Source: Polaribacter gangjinensis
GTDB taxonomy: Bacteria; Bacteroidota; Bacteroidia; Flavobacteriales; Flavobacteriaceae
NCBI RefSeq assembly: GCF_038024125.1
Contig: NZ_CP150662.1
Coordinates: 513,501-577,500, forward strand
Direction of reading: 5' to 3'
DNA length: 64,000 nt
Position numbers and translations under genes: made by a program. Shown here in pieces: positions 9,352 through 18,690 of the stretch. Position 1 is the first letter of the stretch; every line of letters starts with the position of its first letter. Below the pieces are notes generated by a model that saw only the letters and a list, made by a program, of their open reading frames with translations, searched no databases and was not told the DNA's origin.

Positions 9352-9596
9352 TTATATTTTTCTGATAAATATTGGGAATATTCTTTTTTGTAGTCCAAAT
9401 TACTTGGTATTTGAGTTCCTGTTGCAATGCTTTTCACGAAAGGCGAGATTTCAAATTCAGCATTGTTATTTTCAGTTATTAAAGATTGCAAATAAGCCTC
9501 AACAATTCTGGATACGCTCATATTTTTGTTTGCTGCATATTCTTTGGCTTTTTCAATGATTGCTTGATTAAGCTTTAAAGTTAATTTTGTGTCCAT
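9348..9596 (-). CDS. Antitoxin of the PIN toxin (DUF6364/ribbon-helix-helix type)
   Basis: An 82-residue protein starting MDTKLTLKLNQ. A beta strand (KLTLKL) followed by two helices (IEKAKEYAANKN, SVSRIVEAYLQSL) is the ribbon-helix-helix DNA-binding fold. The C-terminal tail (SPFVKSIATG to the end) would wrap the toxin. The start at 9596 fits the RHH strand better than the ATG eight codons upstream. It probably represses its own operon by binding upstream, as such pairs do (family knowledge). Confidence 0.87.
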   Translation of the reverse strand: MDTKLTLKLNQAIIEKAKEYAANKNMSVSRIVEAYLQSLITENNNAEFEISPFVKSIATGTQIPSNLDYKKEYSQYLSEKYK

Positions 9597-9672
9597 AAAT
9601 TGATTATTTTGCACGTACAAATATAATTAAACAATCCGTATTAAATTAATTTTATGATGATTTTTTATAGTA

Positions 9673-10746
9673 CTAATTTAGCTCATCTTCAAAATAAGAA
9701 ATCAATAAATCAACAACATAATTATAAGAATCAACTCCTTTTTGTTGGTTATTTGCTTTTAAATAAGCGTCATATCCTTTTTTAATCAAAGGTTCAAACG
9801 GGTTTTGGTATTGTTCCCAAAAATCAAAACTTTCTTTAAAATCCTTTAAAATTCCTGAGTTTACGGATTTCATTAATAAGGCTTGTTTTTCAGGATCTCT
9901 TTTTCGTAATTCAGATATACAATATCCAAAAGCCATTCTATAACTTGCATATGTAAAGTAACTATCATTACTGTGATTTGCTGCTAAAAACCCAATGAAA
10001 TTCGCCTCGTTTTCGGCAGCAAATCCCAATTGATGCGCCATTTCATGGCAGGTTGTTGTTGGATAACTCGTTTTCGGAATTCTAGCATTTACTTGAGCTT
10101 CACCAGTCAAAGGATTGAAATAACCAGATGTACCATTATAAGATTGTAACAAACTCATCAAAGAACTTTTTACAGATGGAAATTGATATGAAAACTGCGG
10201 ATAATTTTTCGCTAATTGCTGGTAACTTTCTACCGCCATTTCATACATTTCTTGCTGATTATAGGGAGTCTCAACTTTAATAGAATCGTTTTTTGTGATT
10301 TGTATTTGAACTGCATTCAATTGCTCAATGATATTTTTTGTAACATTGAATAAAGTTTGAGTTGTGTATTTTTTTTGTTCAAAACCCAAATTTTCAGAAA
10401 GTGGTTTTCTGTAGTAATTCAATCCCCAAAAAAGATAAAAACAACCATATAAAATGGAAATTATCGCAACAAAATAAGTTATTTTATGTGAAAAAAATTG
10501 GAATCTAGTTTTAAATAATCGATAAATAAAACGCAAGAAAATGAATAGTAAAAAAAACAATAAAACATCGCCAATCGAAAATGGAATCCAGCCAAAAAGC
10601 AATCTTAAAAATTTTGAAATAATTGGATAAATTCCAGTGGAATAATAGGATTCAATAAATGTTGGAAACTTGGAAACCAATTGCACCAACAAAAACTGAA
10701 TGGGTAATAATACTGCTAAAATAAGGTGTTTTTTATTCCATTTCAT
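9673..10746 (-). CDS. DUF3810 family membrane protein with HExxH motif
   Basis: A 357-residue protein with about three N-terminal membrane segments (residues 8-28, 55-75 and 85-110), then a soluble domain on the outer side. It carries TTCHEMAHQLGF, a gluzincin-like HExxH, followed by AAENEANFIGF with a candidate third ligand. This matches the DUF3810 family, common in Flavobacteriia and thought to be a membrane-anchored zinc peptidase. It stands alone on the minus strand, back to back with dnaB. Proteolysis is inferred from the motif. Confidence 0.87.
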   Translation of the reverse strand: MKWNKKHLILAVLLPIQFLLVQLVSKFPTFIESYYSTGIYPIISKFLRLLFGWIPFSIGDVLLFFLLFIFLRFIYRLFKTRFQFFSHKITYFVAIISILYGCFYLFWGLNYYRKPLSENLGFEQKKYTTQTLFNVTKNIIEQLNAVQIQITKNDSIKVETPYNQQEMYEMAVESYQQLAKNYPQFSYQFPSVKSSLMSLLQSYNGTSGYFNPLTGEAQVNARIPKTSYPTTTCHEMAHQLGFAAENEANFIGFLAANHSNDSYFTYASYRMAFGYCISELRKRDPEKQALLMKSVNSGILKDFKESFDFWEQYQNPFEPLIKKGYDAYLKANNQQKGVDSYNYVVDLLISYFEDELN

Positions 10747-10782
10747 GGTTGTAAATGTAGCAAATAGAATAGCAAGTTAAAG

Positions 10783-10796
10783 AGTTGTTAACAACT
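10783..10796. promoter_or_regulatory. 14-bp palindrome in the DUF3810/dnaB divergent spacer
   Basis: AGTTGTTAACAACT is a perfect palindrome lying between the divergent starts. It could be an operator for either gene. There is no further evidence. Confidence 0.35.
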
Positions 10797-10868
10797 TAAT
10801 AACATTTTTTTTAAAGAATTGTTTAGAAATAAATCAAAAAAAATCTGGGCTTTGAAAACTAAAAAAAT

Positions 10869-10876
10869 TACATTTG
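10869..10876 (+). promoter_or_regulatory. Candidate -7 element of dnaB
   Basis: TACATTTG fits the Bacteroidota -7 consensus TAnnTTTG and ends 4 nt before the dnaB ATG, which would give an almost leaderless mRNA. No well-spaced -33 TTG is visible, so this is a weak call. Confidence 0.4.
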
Positions 10877-10880
10877 TTTC

Positions 10881-12413
10881 ATGGAAAATACGAATGCGCT
10901 CATAGAGAAAAAAACAGATAAAAGTAGAGTTATCAGTCTTGAAAAAGGTAAAATCCCACCACAAGCTATAGATTTAGAAGAAGCTGTTTTGGGAGCAATG
11001 ATGATTGATAAAAAAGGGATTGATGATGTTATTGATATTTTGCATTCAGATGCATTTTACGAAATTAAACATCAAGAAATTTATGCTGCGATTTATGAAT
11101 TGTTTCAAAATTCGCAACCAATTGATTTATTGACTGTTTCAAGTTTACTTAAAAGAAAAGGAAAATTAGACTTGGCAGGAGGCGATTTTTACTTAATTCG
11201 CTTAACACAAAAAGTTGCATCTTCTGCACATATTGAATTCCATGCACGAATTATTCTTCAAAAATACATTCAACGAAAATTAATCTCAATTTCATCCGAA
11301 ATTATCGAAAGTTCGTACGATGAAACTACAGATGTTTTTGATTTATTGGATAGTGCAGAAGCAAAACTGTTTGAAGTTACACAGGGAAATTTAAAGAAAA
11401 GTTCAGAAGACGCTGGCTCTTTAGTAAAACAAGCATTGAAAAAAATCCAAGAAATTGGCAATAAAGAGGGGATGTCTGGTTTGGCCTCAGGTTTTACCAA
11501 ATTAGATGCATTGACTTCAGGTTGGCAACCATCAGATTTAATTATCATTGCAGCTAGACCAGGTATGGGAAAAACAGCATTTGTAATTTCAATGGCGAAA
11601 AATATGGCTATTGATTTTAATCATGGTGTAGCAATTTTTTCCTTAGAAATGTCATCAGTACAGCTGATAACAAGAATGATTTCCTCGGAAACAGGGCTTC
11701 CTTCAGAAAAACTTCGTAAGGGAAATTTAGAATTACATGACTGGGAATTGTTAAATTATAAGGTGAAAAGTTTATCTGATGCTCCAATTTATATTGACGA
11801 TACGCCTTCTTTATCCATTTTCGATTTAAGAGCTAAAGCCCGAAGATTGGTTTCGCAACATGGAGTAAAAATTATCATAATTGATTATTTACAATTGATG
11901 ACAGCAGGCGGAAATAATAACAAAGGTTCAGGAAATAGAGAGCAAGAAATCTCTACAATTTCTCGAAATTTAAAAGCATTGGCTAAAGAATTAGAGGTGC
12001 CTGTAATTGCACTTTCACAGTTATCACGTGCTGTAGAAACTAGAAGTGCAGGAAGCAAAAGACCTTTATTATCTGATTTACGTGAATCTGGTGCAATTGA
12101 GCAAGATGCTGATATTGTGAGTTTTATATACAGACCAGAATATTATGGAATGACAGAATGGGATGATGACGAACGTTCTCCATGTGAAGGTCAAGGAGAG
12201 TTTATTGTTGCAAAACATAGAAATGGTGGTTTGGATAATATCCGTTTAAAATTTACAGGACATTTGGCAAAATTCTCTGATTTAGAGGAAGGAGTAGGTT
12301 CTAAGTTTCAATCTAGCATGAATTCGAATCCTTTAGATACTGGTTTTCCAGATAGAAGAATAGAATCTAAAGAAGCATTTGGTATTGATGATGATGACAA
12401 TTTTCCTTTTTAG
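10881..12413 (+). CDS. dnaB: Replicative DNA helicase DnaB
   Basis: Hexameric 5'-3' helicase of the replication fork. The N-terminal DnaB domain (IPPQAIDLEEAVLGAMM) spans roughly residues 25-130, followed by the linker and the RecA-like domain. Walker A is ARPGMGKTAF (225-234), Walker B is IIIDYLQLM, and the arginine-finger region is LSDLRESGAIEQDAD. The 510-residue length and acidic C-terminus ending DDDDNFPF are normal for Flavobacteriia. A strong terminator follows directly. Confidence 0.98.
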   Translation: MENTNALIEKKTDKSRVISLEKGKIPPQAIDLEEAVLGAMMIDKKGIDDVIDILHSDAFYEIKHQEIYAAIYELFQNSQPIDLLTVSSLLKRKGKLDLAGGDFYLIRLTQKVASSAHIEFHARIILQKYIQRKLISISSEIIESSYDETTDVFDLLDSAEAKLFEVTQGNLKKSSEDAGSLVKQALKKIQEIGNKEGMSGLASGFTKLDALTSGWQPSDLIIIAARPGMGKTAFVISMAKNMAIDFNHGVAIFSLEMSSVQLITRMISSETGLPSEKLRKGNLELHDWELLNYKVKSLSDAPIYIDDTPSLSIFDLRAKARRLVSQHGVKIIIIDYLQLMTAGGNNNKGSGNREQEISTISRNLKALAKELEVPVIALSQLSRAVETRSAGSKRPLLSDLRESGAIEQDADIVSFIYRPEYYGMTEWDDDERSPCEGQGEFIVAKHRNGGLDNIRLKFTGHLAKFSDLEEGVGSKFQSSMNSNPLDTGFPDRRIESKEAFGIDDDDNFPF

Positions 12414-12437
12414 TTAAATTTTTAAAAAACTATATCA

Positions 12438-12475
12438 AATACACAATTAGTTTTCTCTAATTGTGTATTTTTATT
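12438..12475 (+). terminator. Intrinsic terminator after dnaB
   Basis: 13-bp perfect arms AATACACAATTAG (12438-12450) and CTAATTGTGTATT (12457-12469) around a 6-nt loop, followed by a T-rich run. Because it covers 12463, it also argues against a start at that position for the next gene. Confidence 0.88.
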
Positions 12476-12480
12476 TTCAA

Positions 12481-13740
12481 ATGAAAAATCTAATTACTTT
12501 TTGCTTTATCTTTTTGATTTCAAATTCGGTTTTGGCATCCTTTATTTATGTACCTATGAACCATGACAATCAAAAAAATCATTTAAAAGCTTACGGAATT
12601 GTATTTTTCTCTCTTCAAAACGGATTGAAAGCCAAATGGTTACTCAATCATGATGGAGGTGCTTTTTTGATTGAAAATAACAAAGCTATTGAAAATGAAT
12701 GTAAAATTAGGGGTGTTTCTTATGAAATAATTTCTGATGCAAAATCGCAATTAATTTTAGAAGAAATTGGTGCACCATCATCAAACAGAGAAGCAGTTAC
12801 TTTAGAAAAAGCTCCTAAAATTGCGGTGTATTCTCCAAAAGATAAAATGCCTTGGGATGATGCAGTAACCATGGTTTTAACTTATGCTGAAATTCCTTTT
12901 GATGTAATTTATGATGAAGAAATTTTAGCAGACAAACTTCTTTTGTATGAATGGTTGCATTTACATCACGAGGATTTTACAGGACAATATGGCAAGTTTT
13001 ATGGGTCATTTAGAACTGCACCTTGGTATGTACAACAAAAACAAGATGCTGAAAAATTGGCGAAAGAATTGGGTTTTTCAAAAGTTTCTGAAGAAAAATT
13101 AGCGGTTGCAAAAAAAATCAGAGACTATGTGATTGGGGGTGGATTTATGTTTGCTATGTGTTCTGCTACTGATAGTTTTGATATTGCACTAGCTGCTGAA
13201 GGTGTTGACATCGCAGAAGCCATGTTTGATGGTGATGCAACTGACATCAATTACCAATCAAAAATTGATTTTGAAAAAACTTTTGCCTTTAAAGACTTTG
13301 TTTTGGAAAGAAATCCAAATGTGTATGAGTTTTCATCCATAGACATGACAAATAAACGTGCCATTCCAAAAACTTCTGATTATTTTTCATTGATAGAATT
13401 TTCTGCAAAATGGGATCCAATTCCAACCATGTTAACTCAAAATCACACAGTTTTAGTGAAAGGCTTCATGGGACAAACCACCTCTTTTGATAGAAATACT
13501 GTAAAAACAAACGTGTTAGTTTTAGGAGAAAATAGTGTAAACAGAGAAGCACGTTATATTCACGGAACAAAAGGAAAAGGATTGTTTACTTTTTATGGTG
13601 GTCATGATCCTGAAGATTATACGCATAGAGTTGGAGATCCAAAAACCGAATTAGATTTACATCCTAATTCTCCTGGCTACAGATTGATTTTAAATAACGT
13701 GTTGTTTCCTGCTGCCAAAAAACAAAAACAAAAAACCTAG
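12481..13740 (+). CDS. Exported glutamine-amidotransferase-like protein (often annotated asparagine synthetase B)
   Basis: A 419-residue protein beginning MKNLITFCFIFLISNSVLAS, a clear signal peptide, so it acts outside the cytoplasm. The body has a GATase1/ThuA-like pattern: a strand APKIAVYSP, a GGGFMFAMCSATDSFDIALA segment holding a possible nucleophile cysteine, and a late GKGLFTFYGGHDPEDYTHR motif. Flavobacterial relatives are usually labelled asparagine synthetase B, but the classical ATP-pyrophosphatase domain is not visible, so that name is doubtful. The ATG at 12463 lies inside the dnaB terminator stem; 12481 is preferred. True reaction unknown. Confidence 0.8.
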   Translation: MKNLITFCFIFLISNSVLASFIYVPMNHDNQKNHLKAYGIVFFSLQNGLKAKWLLNHDGGAFLIENNKAIENECKIRGVSYEIISDAKSQLILEEIGAPSSNREAVTLEKAPKIAVYSPKDKMPWDDAVTMVLTYAEIPFDVIYDEEILADKLLLYEWLHLHHEDFTGQYGKFYGSFRTAPWYVQQKQDAEKLAKELGFSKVSEEKLAVAKKIRDYVIGGGFMFAMCSATDSFDIALAAEGVDIAEAMFDGDATDINYQSKIDFEKTFAFKDFVLERNPNVYEFSSIDMTNKRAIPKTSDYFSLIEFSAKWDPIPTMLTQNHTVLVKGFMGQTTSFDRNTVKTNVLVLGENSVNREARYIHGTKGKGLFTFYGGHDPEDYTHRVGDPKTELDLHPNSPGYRLILNNVLFPAAKKQKQKT

Positions 13741-13776
13741 CTTTATGTTCATAAATTGCTAATAAATTATTAGAAA

Positions 13777-13810
13777 TTGACGATTTAATTAGGTCACTTT
13801 TGTATTTTTG
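13777..13810 (+). promoter_or_regulatory. Candidate promoter of the transketolase gene
   Basis: TATTTTTG at 13803-13810 matches the Bacteroidota -7 box TAnnTTTG. A TTG lies at 13777-13779, 23 nt upstream, slightly wider than the usual 19-21. The ATG follows at 13830. Confidence 0.5.
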
Positions 13811-13829
13811 TGGCACTTAAAAAACTACA

Positions 13830-14675
13830 ATGCCAACAACTCAACAATTACAAGATTTTACGCAACAAGTTAGAAGAGATATTTTACGTATGGTTCATGC
13901 AGTAAATTCTGGGCATCCTGGAGGTTCATTAGGATGTGCAGAATTTTTCACTTGCCTATATCAAGAAGTAATGGATTATTCTACTGATTTTACAATGGAC
14001 GGTATTAATGAAGATGTTTTTTTCCTTTCAAACGGACATATTTCTCCAGTTTATTACAGTGTTTTAGCTCATAGTGGATTTTTTCCAGTATCAGAATTGG
14101 CTACTTTTAGACATATTGATTCTCGTTTACAAGGACATCCAACAACTCACGAAGGTTTGCCTGGAATCAGAATTGCTTCTGGTTCATTAGGTCAAGGTTT
14201 GTCAGTTGCTTTGGGGGCTGCACAAGCAAAAAAACTGAATAATGATTCAAAATTAGTGTATTCTTTACATGGTGATGGGGAGTTGCAAGAAGGTCAAAAT
14301 TGGGAAGCCATCATGTATGCTTCTGCAAAAAAAGTAGATAATATCATTGCTACCATCGATGTAAATGGAAAACAAATTGATGGATCAACTGATGAGGTAT
14401 TGCCAATGGGAAGCTTAAAGGCAAAATTCGAAGCTTTTGGTTGGGAAGTATTGGAAATCAAAGAAGGTAATAATATTGAAGCTATTTTATCAGGATTAAA
14501 AACAGCAAAATCATTGACAGGAAAGCAAAAGCCTGTGTGTATTTTACTATATACAGAAATGGGAAATGGAGTTGATTTCATGATGCATACGCATGCTTGG
14601 CATGGAAAAGCGCCAAATGATGCTCAATTAGAAAGTGCATTAGCTCAAAATCCTGCAACTTTAGGAGATTATTAG
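13830..14675 (+). CDS. Transketolase, N-terminal (TPP pyrimidine-side) subunit
   Basis: A 281-residue protein covering only the first third of classical transketolase. It shows the histidine-rich substrate region (NSGHPGG, HIDSRLQGHPTTHE) and the TPP diphosphate motif GDGELQEGQNWEA with later IDVNGKQIDG. Such split transketolases need a partner carrying the pyrimidine-binding and C-terminal domains. In many Bacteroidota the partner gene is next door. Here a strong terminator and bshA follow instead, so the partner must be elsewhere. It acts in the non-oxidative pentose phosphate pathway. Confidence 0.94.
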   Translation: MPTTQQLQDFTQQVRRDILRMVHAVNSGHPGGSLGCAEFFTCLYQEVMDYSTDFTMDGINEDVFFLSNGHISPVYYSVLAHSGFFPVSELATFRHIDSRLQGHPTTHEGLPGIRIASGSLGQGLSVALGAAQAKKLNNDSKLVYSLHGDGELQEGQNWEAIMYASAKKVDNIIATIDVNGKQIDGSTDEVLPMGSLKAKFEAFGWEVLEIKEGNNIEAILSGLKTAKSLTGKQKPVCILLYTEMGNGVDFMMHTHAWHGKAPNDAQLESALAQNPATLGDY

Positions 14676-14736
14676 TTTGGAGATAACCTTTTGATAATAA
14701 AGGTTTAAAGTCAAAAAATTAACTTAAAATAATTTT

Positions 14737-14775
14737 AAAAGAGCTTTTCAAAATAAATGAAAAGCTCTTTTTTTG
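14737..14775 (+). terminator. Intrinsic terminator after transketolase
   Basis: 10-bp arms GAGCTTTTCA (14741-14750) and TGAAAAGCTC (14758-14767), extended by flanking A and T runs, then eight T. It marks the end of the transcript and confirms that no partner subunit gene is cotranscribed. Confidence 0.92.
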
Positions 14776-14842
14776 TTTTTATTAAGATTCAAAATGTAAG
14801 AATAATCCTACTTTTACAACTAAGAATAAAAATTAATTTAAA

Positions 14843-15976
14843 ATGAGAATTGGAATTGTATGTTATCCCACTTTTGGTGGAAGTGGAGTAGTGGCTACAG
14901 AATTGGGGATGGCATTAGCAGACAATGGTCATGAAGTACACTTTATTACCTACAATCAACCTGTTCGTTTAGATTTTTTATCTCACAAATTACATTTTCA
15001 TCAAGTATTGATTGAGGAATATCCTTTGTTTCAATACCAACCTTATGAGTTGGCTTTGTCCAGTAAAATGGTAGAAGTTGTTAAAAAATATCACTTAGAA
15101 GTGTTGCATGTACATTATGCAATTCCACATGCGTATGCTGCTTTTATGGCAAAACAAATGTTGCTAGAAAAAGGCATTAATGTAAAAGTAGTAACGACGT
15201 TACATGGAACTGATATTACGTTGGTAGGAAGTCATCCAACTTACAAAACCGCTGTTGAATTTAGTATCAATCACTCTGATGTAGTAACAGCGGTTTCTAA
15301 TAATTTGAAAGAAACTACCAATGAATTGTTTCATGTAAACAAAGAAATTCGAGTTATTTATAATTTTATTGATATCAAAAAATACGAAAAAGCAGAGGAT
15401 GATGATTGTAACAGAATTGCCTTAGCTAAACCTGAAGAGCGTATTTTAACACACATTAGTAATTTTAGAAAAGTAAAAAGAATTGAAGATGTCATTAAAG
15501 TTTTCTATGAAGTACAAAAAGAAATTCCTTCAAAATTATTATTGGTAGGTGAAGGTCCTGAGCGTGTAAAAGCTGAAAATCTCACGAAAAAACTTAAGAT
15601 AAAAGAAAGTGTTTATTTTTTAGGAAACAGCACAGAAGTTACCAAAATTTTATGTTATTCTGATTTGTTTTTATTGCCTTCTCAAACCGAAAGTTTTGGA
15701 TTGGCAGCTTTAGAAGCTATGGCAGCAAAAACTCCCGTAATTTCTACAAATACAGGTGGTCTACCTGAAGTAAATATCCATGGAAAAACAGGTTTTTTGA
15801 GTAATTTAGAAGATGTTGAAGACATGGCAAAAAATGCCATTTCAATTTTGAAAGATGATCAAACTTTAGCGCGCTTTAAATCAAATGCTTACGAACACGC
15901 TAAAAAATTCTCCATTCAAAACATTTTGCCTGTGTATGAAGAAATTTACAAATCTTGTTATAAATCAAGAGTATAA
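14843..15976 (+). CDS. bshA: N-acetyl-alpha-D-glucosaminyl L-malate synthase BshA
   Basis: GT4-family glycosyltransferase that joins UDP-GlcNAc to L-malate, the first step of bacillithiol synthesis, in the cytoplasm. Signatures are the N-terminal CYPTFGGSGVVATELG loop, HVHYAIPHAYAA, LHGTDITLVG and the UDP-binding EX7E region SQTESFGLAALEAMAAKTP. Full length at 377 residues. It stands between terminators as a single-gene unit; BshB and BshC are not in this window. Confidence 0.96.
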   Translation: MRIGIVCYPTFGGSGVVATELGMALADNGHEVHFITYNQPVRLDFLSHKLHFHQVLIEEYPLFQYQPYELALSSKMVEVVKKYHLEVLHVHYAIPHAYAAFMAKQMLLEKGINVKVVTTLHGTDITLVGSHPTYKTAVEFSINHSDVVTAVSNNLKETTNELFHVNKEIRVIYNFIDIKKYEKAEDDDCNRIALAKPEERILTHISNFRKVKRIEDVIKVFYEVQKEIPSKLLLVGEGPERVKAENLTKKLKIKESVYFLGNSTEVTKILCYSDLFLLPSQTESFGLAALEAMAAKTPVISTNTGGLPEVNIHGKTGFLSNLEDVEDMAKNAISILKDDQTLARFKSNAYEHAKKFSIQNILPVYEEIYKSCYKSRV

Positions 15977-16157
15977 ATTTTTACACAGTTTAAAACTTGC
16001 AATTTTTGATTCTTAAAAATGATTAAAGTTTCATAAATTTCGCACATAATTTCTTCTTATATTGATTTATATTATCAATTTCATAATAAATTGCAGAAAA
16101 TTTCTGTAATTTCTAATATTTTTCTACCTTTCAAGCTCATAATTTTTAAACAAAAAC

Positions 16158-17483
16158 ATGAAAAAACTAGCATTACATTGGAAGATTTTAATTGGAATGA
16201 TTGTAGGAATCCTTTTTGGATTGGGAATGACAACTATTGATGGTGGAGCTACATTTGTTGCCAATTGGATCAATCCATTTGGAACTATTTTCGTAAAATT
16301 ATTGAAACTGATTGCGATTCCATTGATTTTAGCTTCGCTTGTCAAAGGAATTTCTGATTTAAAAGACATATCAAAATTTAAAAATATTGGTTTAAAAACC
16401 ATCTCAATTTATATTGGCACAACTGTAATTGCTATTTCCATTGGATTATTAATGGTAAATATTGTAAAACCTGGAAATGGAATTTCTGAAGAAACCATCA
16501 GTAAATTGACAGAAACTTATGCAAATAGTGGTGATGTTCAATCTAAATTAGCAGAAGCATCCAAACAAAAAGGTTCAGGCCCTTTGCAGTTTTTAGTTGA
16601 TATTGTACCTGATAATGCTTTAAAAGCAATGGTTGATAATTCAGCCATGTTGCAAGTAATCTTTTTTACCATTTTTCTTGGAATTTCTATGCTTTTGATT
16701 GGTGAAAAAAGAGCAAAACCTTTAAAAGATTTTTTTGACTCATTAAACGAGGTAGTCCTTAAAATGGTCGATATCATTATGTTATCAGCACCATTTGCCG
16801 TTTTTGCATTGTTGGCAAATGTGGTAGTTTCTTCTGACGATCCTGATCTCTTAGTGGCATTGTTAAAATACGCAGGAACAGTGGTTGTTGGTTTAATTTT
16901 AATGATTTCATGCTATATTTTATTGATTAGCATTTTTACAAAAATGAATCCATTTTGGTTTTTAAAACAATTAAGTCCTGCTCAATTGTTAGCATTTTCT
17001 ACGAGTTCAAGTGCAGCAACATTGCCTGTAACTATGGAGAGAGTTGAAGAACATATAGGTGTTGACAAAGAAGTTTCAAGTTTTGTACTTCCTGTTGGCG
17101 CTACAATTAATATGGATGGAACAAGTTTATATCAAGCAGTTGCAGCCGTTTTTATTGCACAAGCATTGAGTTTCGATTTGACTTTTGCTGATCAATTAAC
17201 TATTATTTTAACAGCTTTGTTGGCTTCCATTGGTTCAGCTGCAGTTCCTGGTGCAGGTATGGTGATGTTGGTAATTGTTTTGGAATCAATAGGTTTTCCT
17301 GCTGATAAATTGGCCATTGGACTAGCATTGATTTTTGCAGTTGACAGACCTCTAGATATGTGCAGAACTGTGGTAAACGTAACAGGAGACGCAACCGTAT
17401 CTGTTTTGGTTGCTAAATCTGTTGGAAAACTGCACGATCCAAAACCAAAAAATTGGGATGATAATCTTGATGAAATAAAATAA
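16158..17483 (+). CDS. Dicarboxylate/amino acid:cation symporter (DAACS/GltP family)
   Basis: A 441-residue inner-membrane symporter with the family hallmarks: serine-rich re-entrant loop FSTSSSAATLPVT, GATINMDGTSLYQ, and the second hairpin region AVPGAGMVML followed by DRPLDMCRTVVNVTGDA. The last stretch holds the substrate- and cation-binding Asp, Arg and Asn residues. It imports glutamate, aspartate or C4-dicarboxylates with Na+ or H+; the exact substrate is not resolvable. The sulfurtransferase gene follows after 7 nt, so they are probably cotranscribed. Confidence 0.93.
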   Translation: MKKLALHWKILIGMIVGILFGLGMTTIDGGATFVANWINPFGTIFVKLLKLIAIPLILASLVKGISDLKDISKFKNIGLKTISIYIGTTVIAISIGLLMVNIVKPGNGISEETISKLTETYANSGDVQSKLAEASKQKGSGPLQFLVDIVPDNALKAMVDNSAMLQVIFFTIFLGISMLLIGEKRAKPLKDFFDSLNEVVLKMVDIIMLSAPFAVFALLANVVVSSDDPDLLVALLKYAGTVVVGLILMISCYILLISIFTKMNPFWFLKQLSPAQLLAFSTSSSAATLPVTMERVEEHIGVDKEVSSFVLPVGATINMDGTSLYQAVAAVFIAQALSFDLTFADQLTIILTALLASIGSAAVPGAGMVMLVIVLESIGFPADKLAIGLALIFAVDRPLDMCRTVVNVTGDATVSVLVAKSVGKLHDPKPKNWDDNLDEIK

Positions 17484-17490
17484 GATTGAT

Positions 17491-18330
17491 ATGTCTTTAA
17501 AAATTCCTGCACCTTTAGTTTCTGTTGATTGGTTATTGGAACATTTAGAAAATGATTCACTTCTTATTTTAGATGCAACCATTCCAAAAGTAGGATCAAA
17601 ACCTACTGAAATTTTAGAAGAAAAACTCCAAATAAAAAATGCATATTTTTTTGATTTGAATGATTTTTCTGATAAAGATGCTCCTTTGCCAAATACAATA
17701 TTATCAGCTGAGAAATTTCAACAAAAAGCACAAGAATTTGGCATCAATAACAATCATTGTATTGTAGTGTATGATGATTTAGGAATTTATTCAAGCCCCA
17801 GAGTTTGGTGGATGTTTCAATTGATGGGATTTGAAAATATTGCAGTTTTGGATGGTGGTTTTCCAGAATGGAAAACAAAAAATTATCCTACTGAAAAACC
17901 AACAAAACAAAATCTTTCTAAAGGCAATTTCATTTCAAATTATCAACCTGAAAAGATTGCTTTTATGAAGAATGTTTTAGAAAATATCTCATCAAATAGC
18001 CATTTAATTTTAGACGCTCGATCTGAAGGTAGATTTTTTGGAACTGAACCTGAACCGAGAAAAGAGGTAAGAGGAGGCCATATACCAAACTCTAAAAGTT
18101 TGCCACATTCAGCCGTTTTATCAGGAACAAAAATGAAGTCTGCTGAAGAGTTAAAAATGATTTTTGAAGCCAAAAACCCTGAAAATAAACCACTTATTTT
18201 TTCTTGTGGTTCAGGAATTACAGCTTCTGTTTTGGCTTTAGGAGCAACAATTGCTGACATCAAAAATCATTCAGTTTATGATGGATCTTGGACAGAATGG
18301 GGACTTTCTGATGCGCCAATAAATTTGTAG
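17491..18330 (+). CDS. Two-domain rhodanese sulfurtransferase (3-mercaptopyruvate type)
   Basis: A 279-residue enzyme with two rhodanese folds, an inactive N-terminal one and a catalytic C-terminal one. The nucleophile is C239 in FSCGSGITASV. The CGSG-T loop is the signature of 3-mercaptopyruvate sulfurtransferases, as opposed to the CRKG-type loop of thiosulfate sulfurtransferases. It also shows the LDARSEGRFFGTEPEPR motif that grips the substrate. It transfers sulfane sulfur to thiols or cyanide. It sits between the symporter and a small TerB-like gene with gaps of 7 and 2 nt. Confidence 0.93.
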   Translation: MSLKIPAPLVSVDWLLEHLENDSLLILDATIPKVGSKPTEILEEKLQIKNAYFFDLNDFSDKDAPLPNTILSAEKFQQKAQEFGINNNHCIVVYDDLGIYSSPRVWWMFQLMGFENIAVLDGGFPEWKTKNYPTEKPTKQNLSKGNFISNYQPEKIAFMKNVLENISSNSHLILDARSEGRFFGTEPEPRKEVRGGHIPNSKSLPHSAVLSGTKMKSAEELKMIFEAKNPENKPLIFSCGSGITASVLALGATIADIKNHSVYDGSWTEWGLSDAPINL

Positions 18331-18332
18331 TT

Positions 18333-18662
18333 ATGGAAAATGGAGATTGGTCAAAAAAAGAATTTTTAGCATACGTGCTATTATATGCTGCTCATTGCAA
18401 CTATTTTGAAGATTCTAAAGAGTTGAATTTTATTTTATCTAAAATTGATGATGCCACTTTTCATAAAATTCACACAGATGTTGTGATGGATTCAGAAGTT
18501 ACAAAACTCAAAAAAATACAACAGTATACATTTGAAAATAAACTTTCGCAAACAGAAAAAGAAACGATTTTAAAAGACATCAAACAAGTTTTTTTTGCTG
18601 ATGGAACTGTAGATTTGATTGAAAAAGAATTGTTTGCAACTTTAAAAAAGATATTTTCATAA
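18333..18662 (+). CDS. Small TerB-like helical protein
   Basis: A 109-residue all-helical acidic protein. The pattern (KKEFLAYVLLYAAHCNYFEDSKEL, then a second half with FFADGTVDLIEKELF) resembles the TerB/tellurite-resistance-like helical domain, in which an acidic loop between helices binds metal. The gene begins 2 nt after the sulfurtransferase stop, which suggests translational coupling. A TerB label is tentative and tellurite resistance is not implied. Confidence 0.7.
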   Translation: MENGDWSKKEFLAYVLLYAAHCNYFEDSKELNFILSKIDDATFHKIHTDVVMDSEVTKLKKIQQYTFENKLSQTEKETILKDIKQVFFADGTVDLIEKELFATLKKIFS

Positions 18663-18690
18663 ACTTTTCAATAAAATTTGAATTTCTTTT

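Noticed and set aside
17192..17560. Several 60-120-codon minus-strand ORFs inside the symporter and sulfurtransferase genes
   Set aside because: Antisense shadows of conserved genes.
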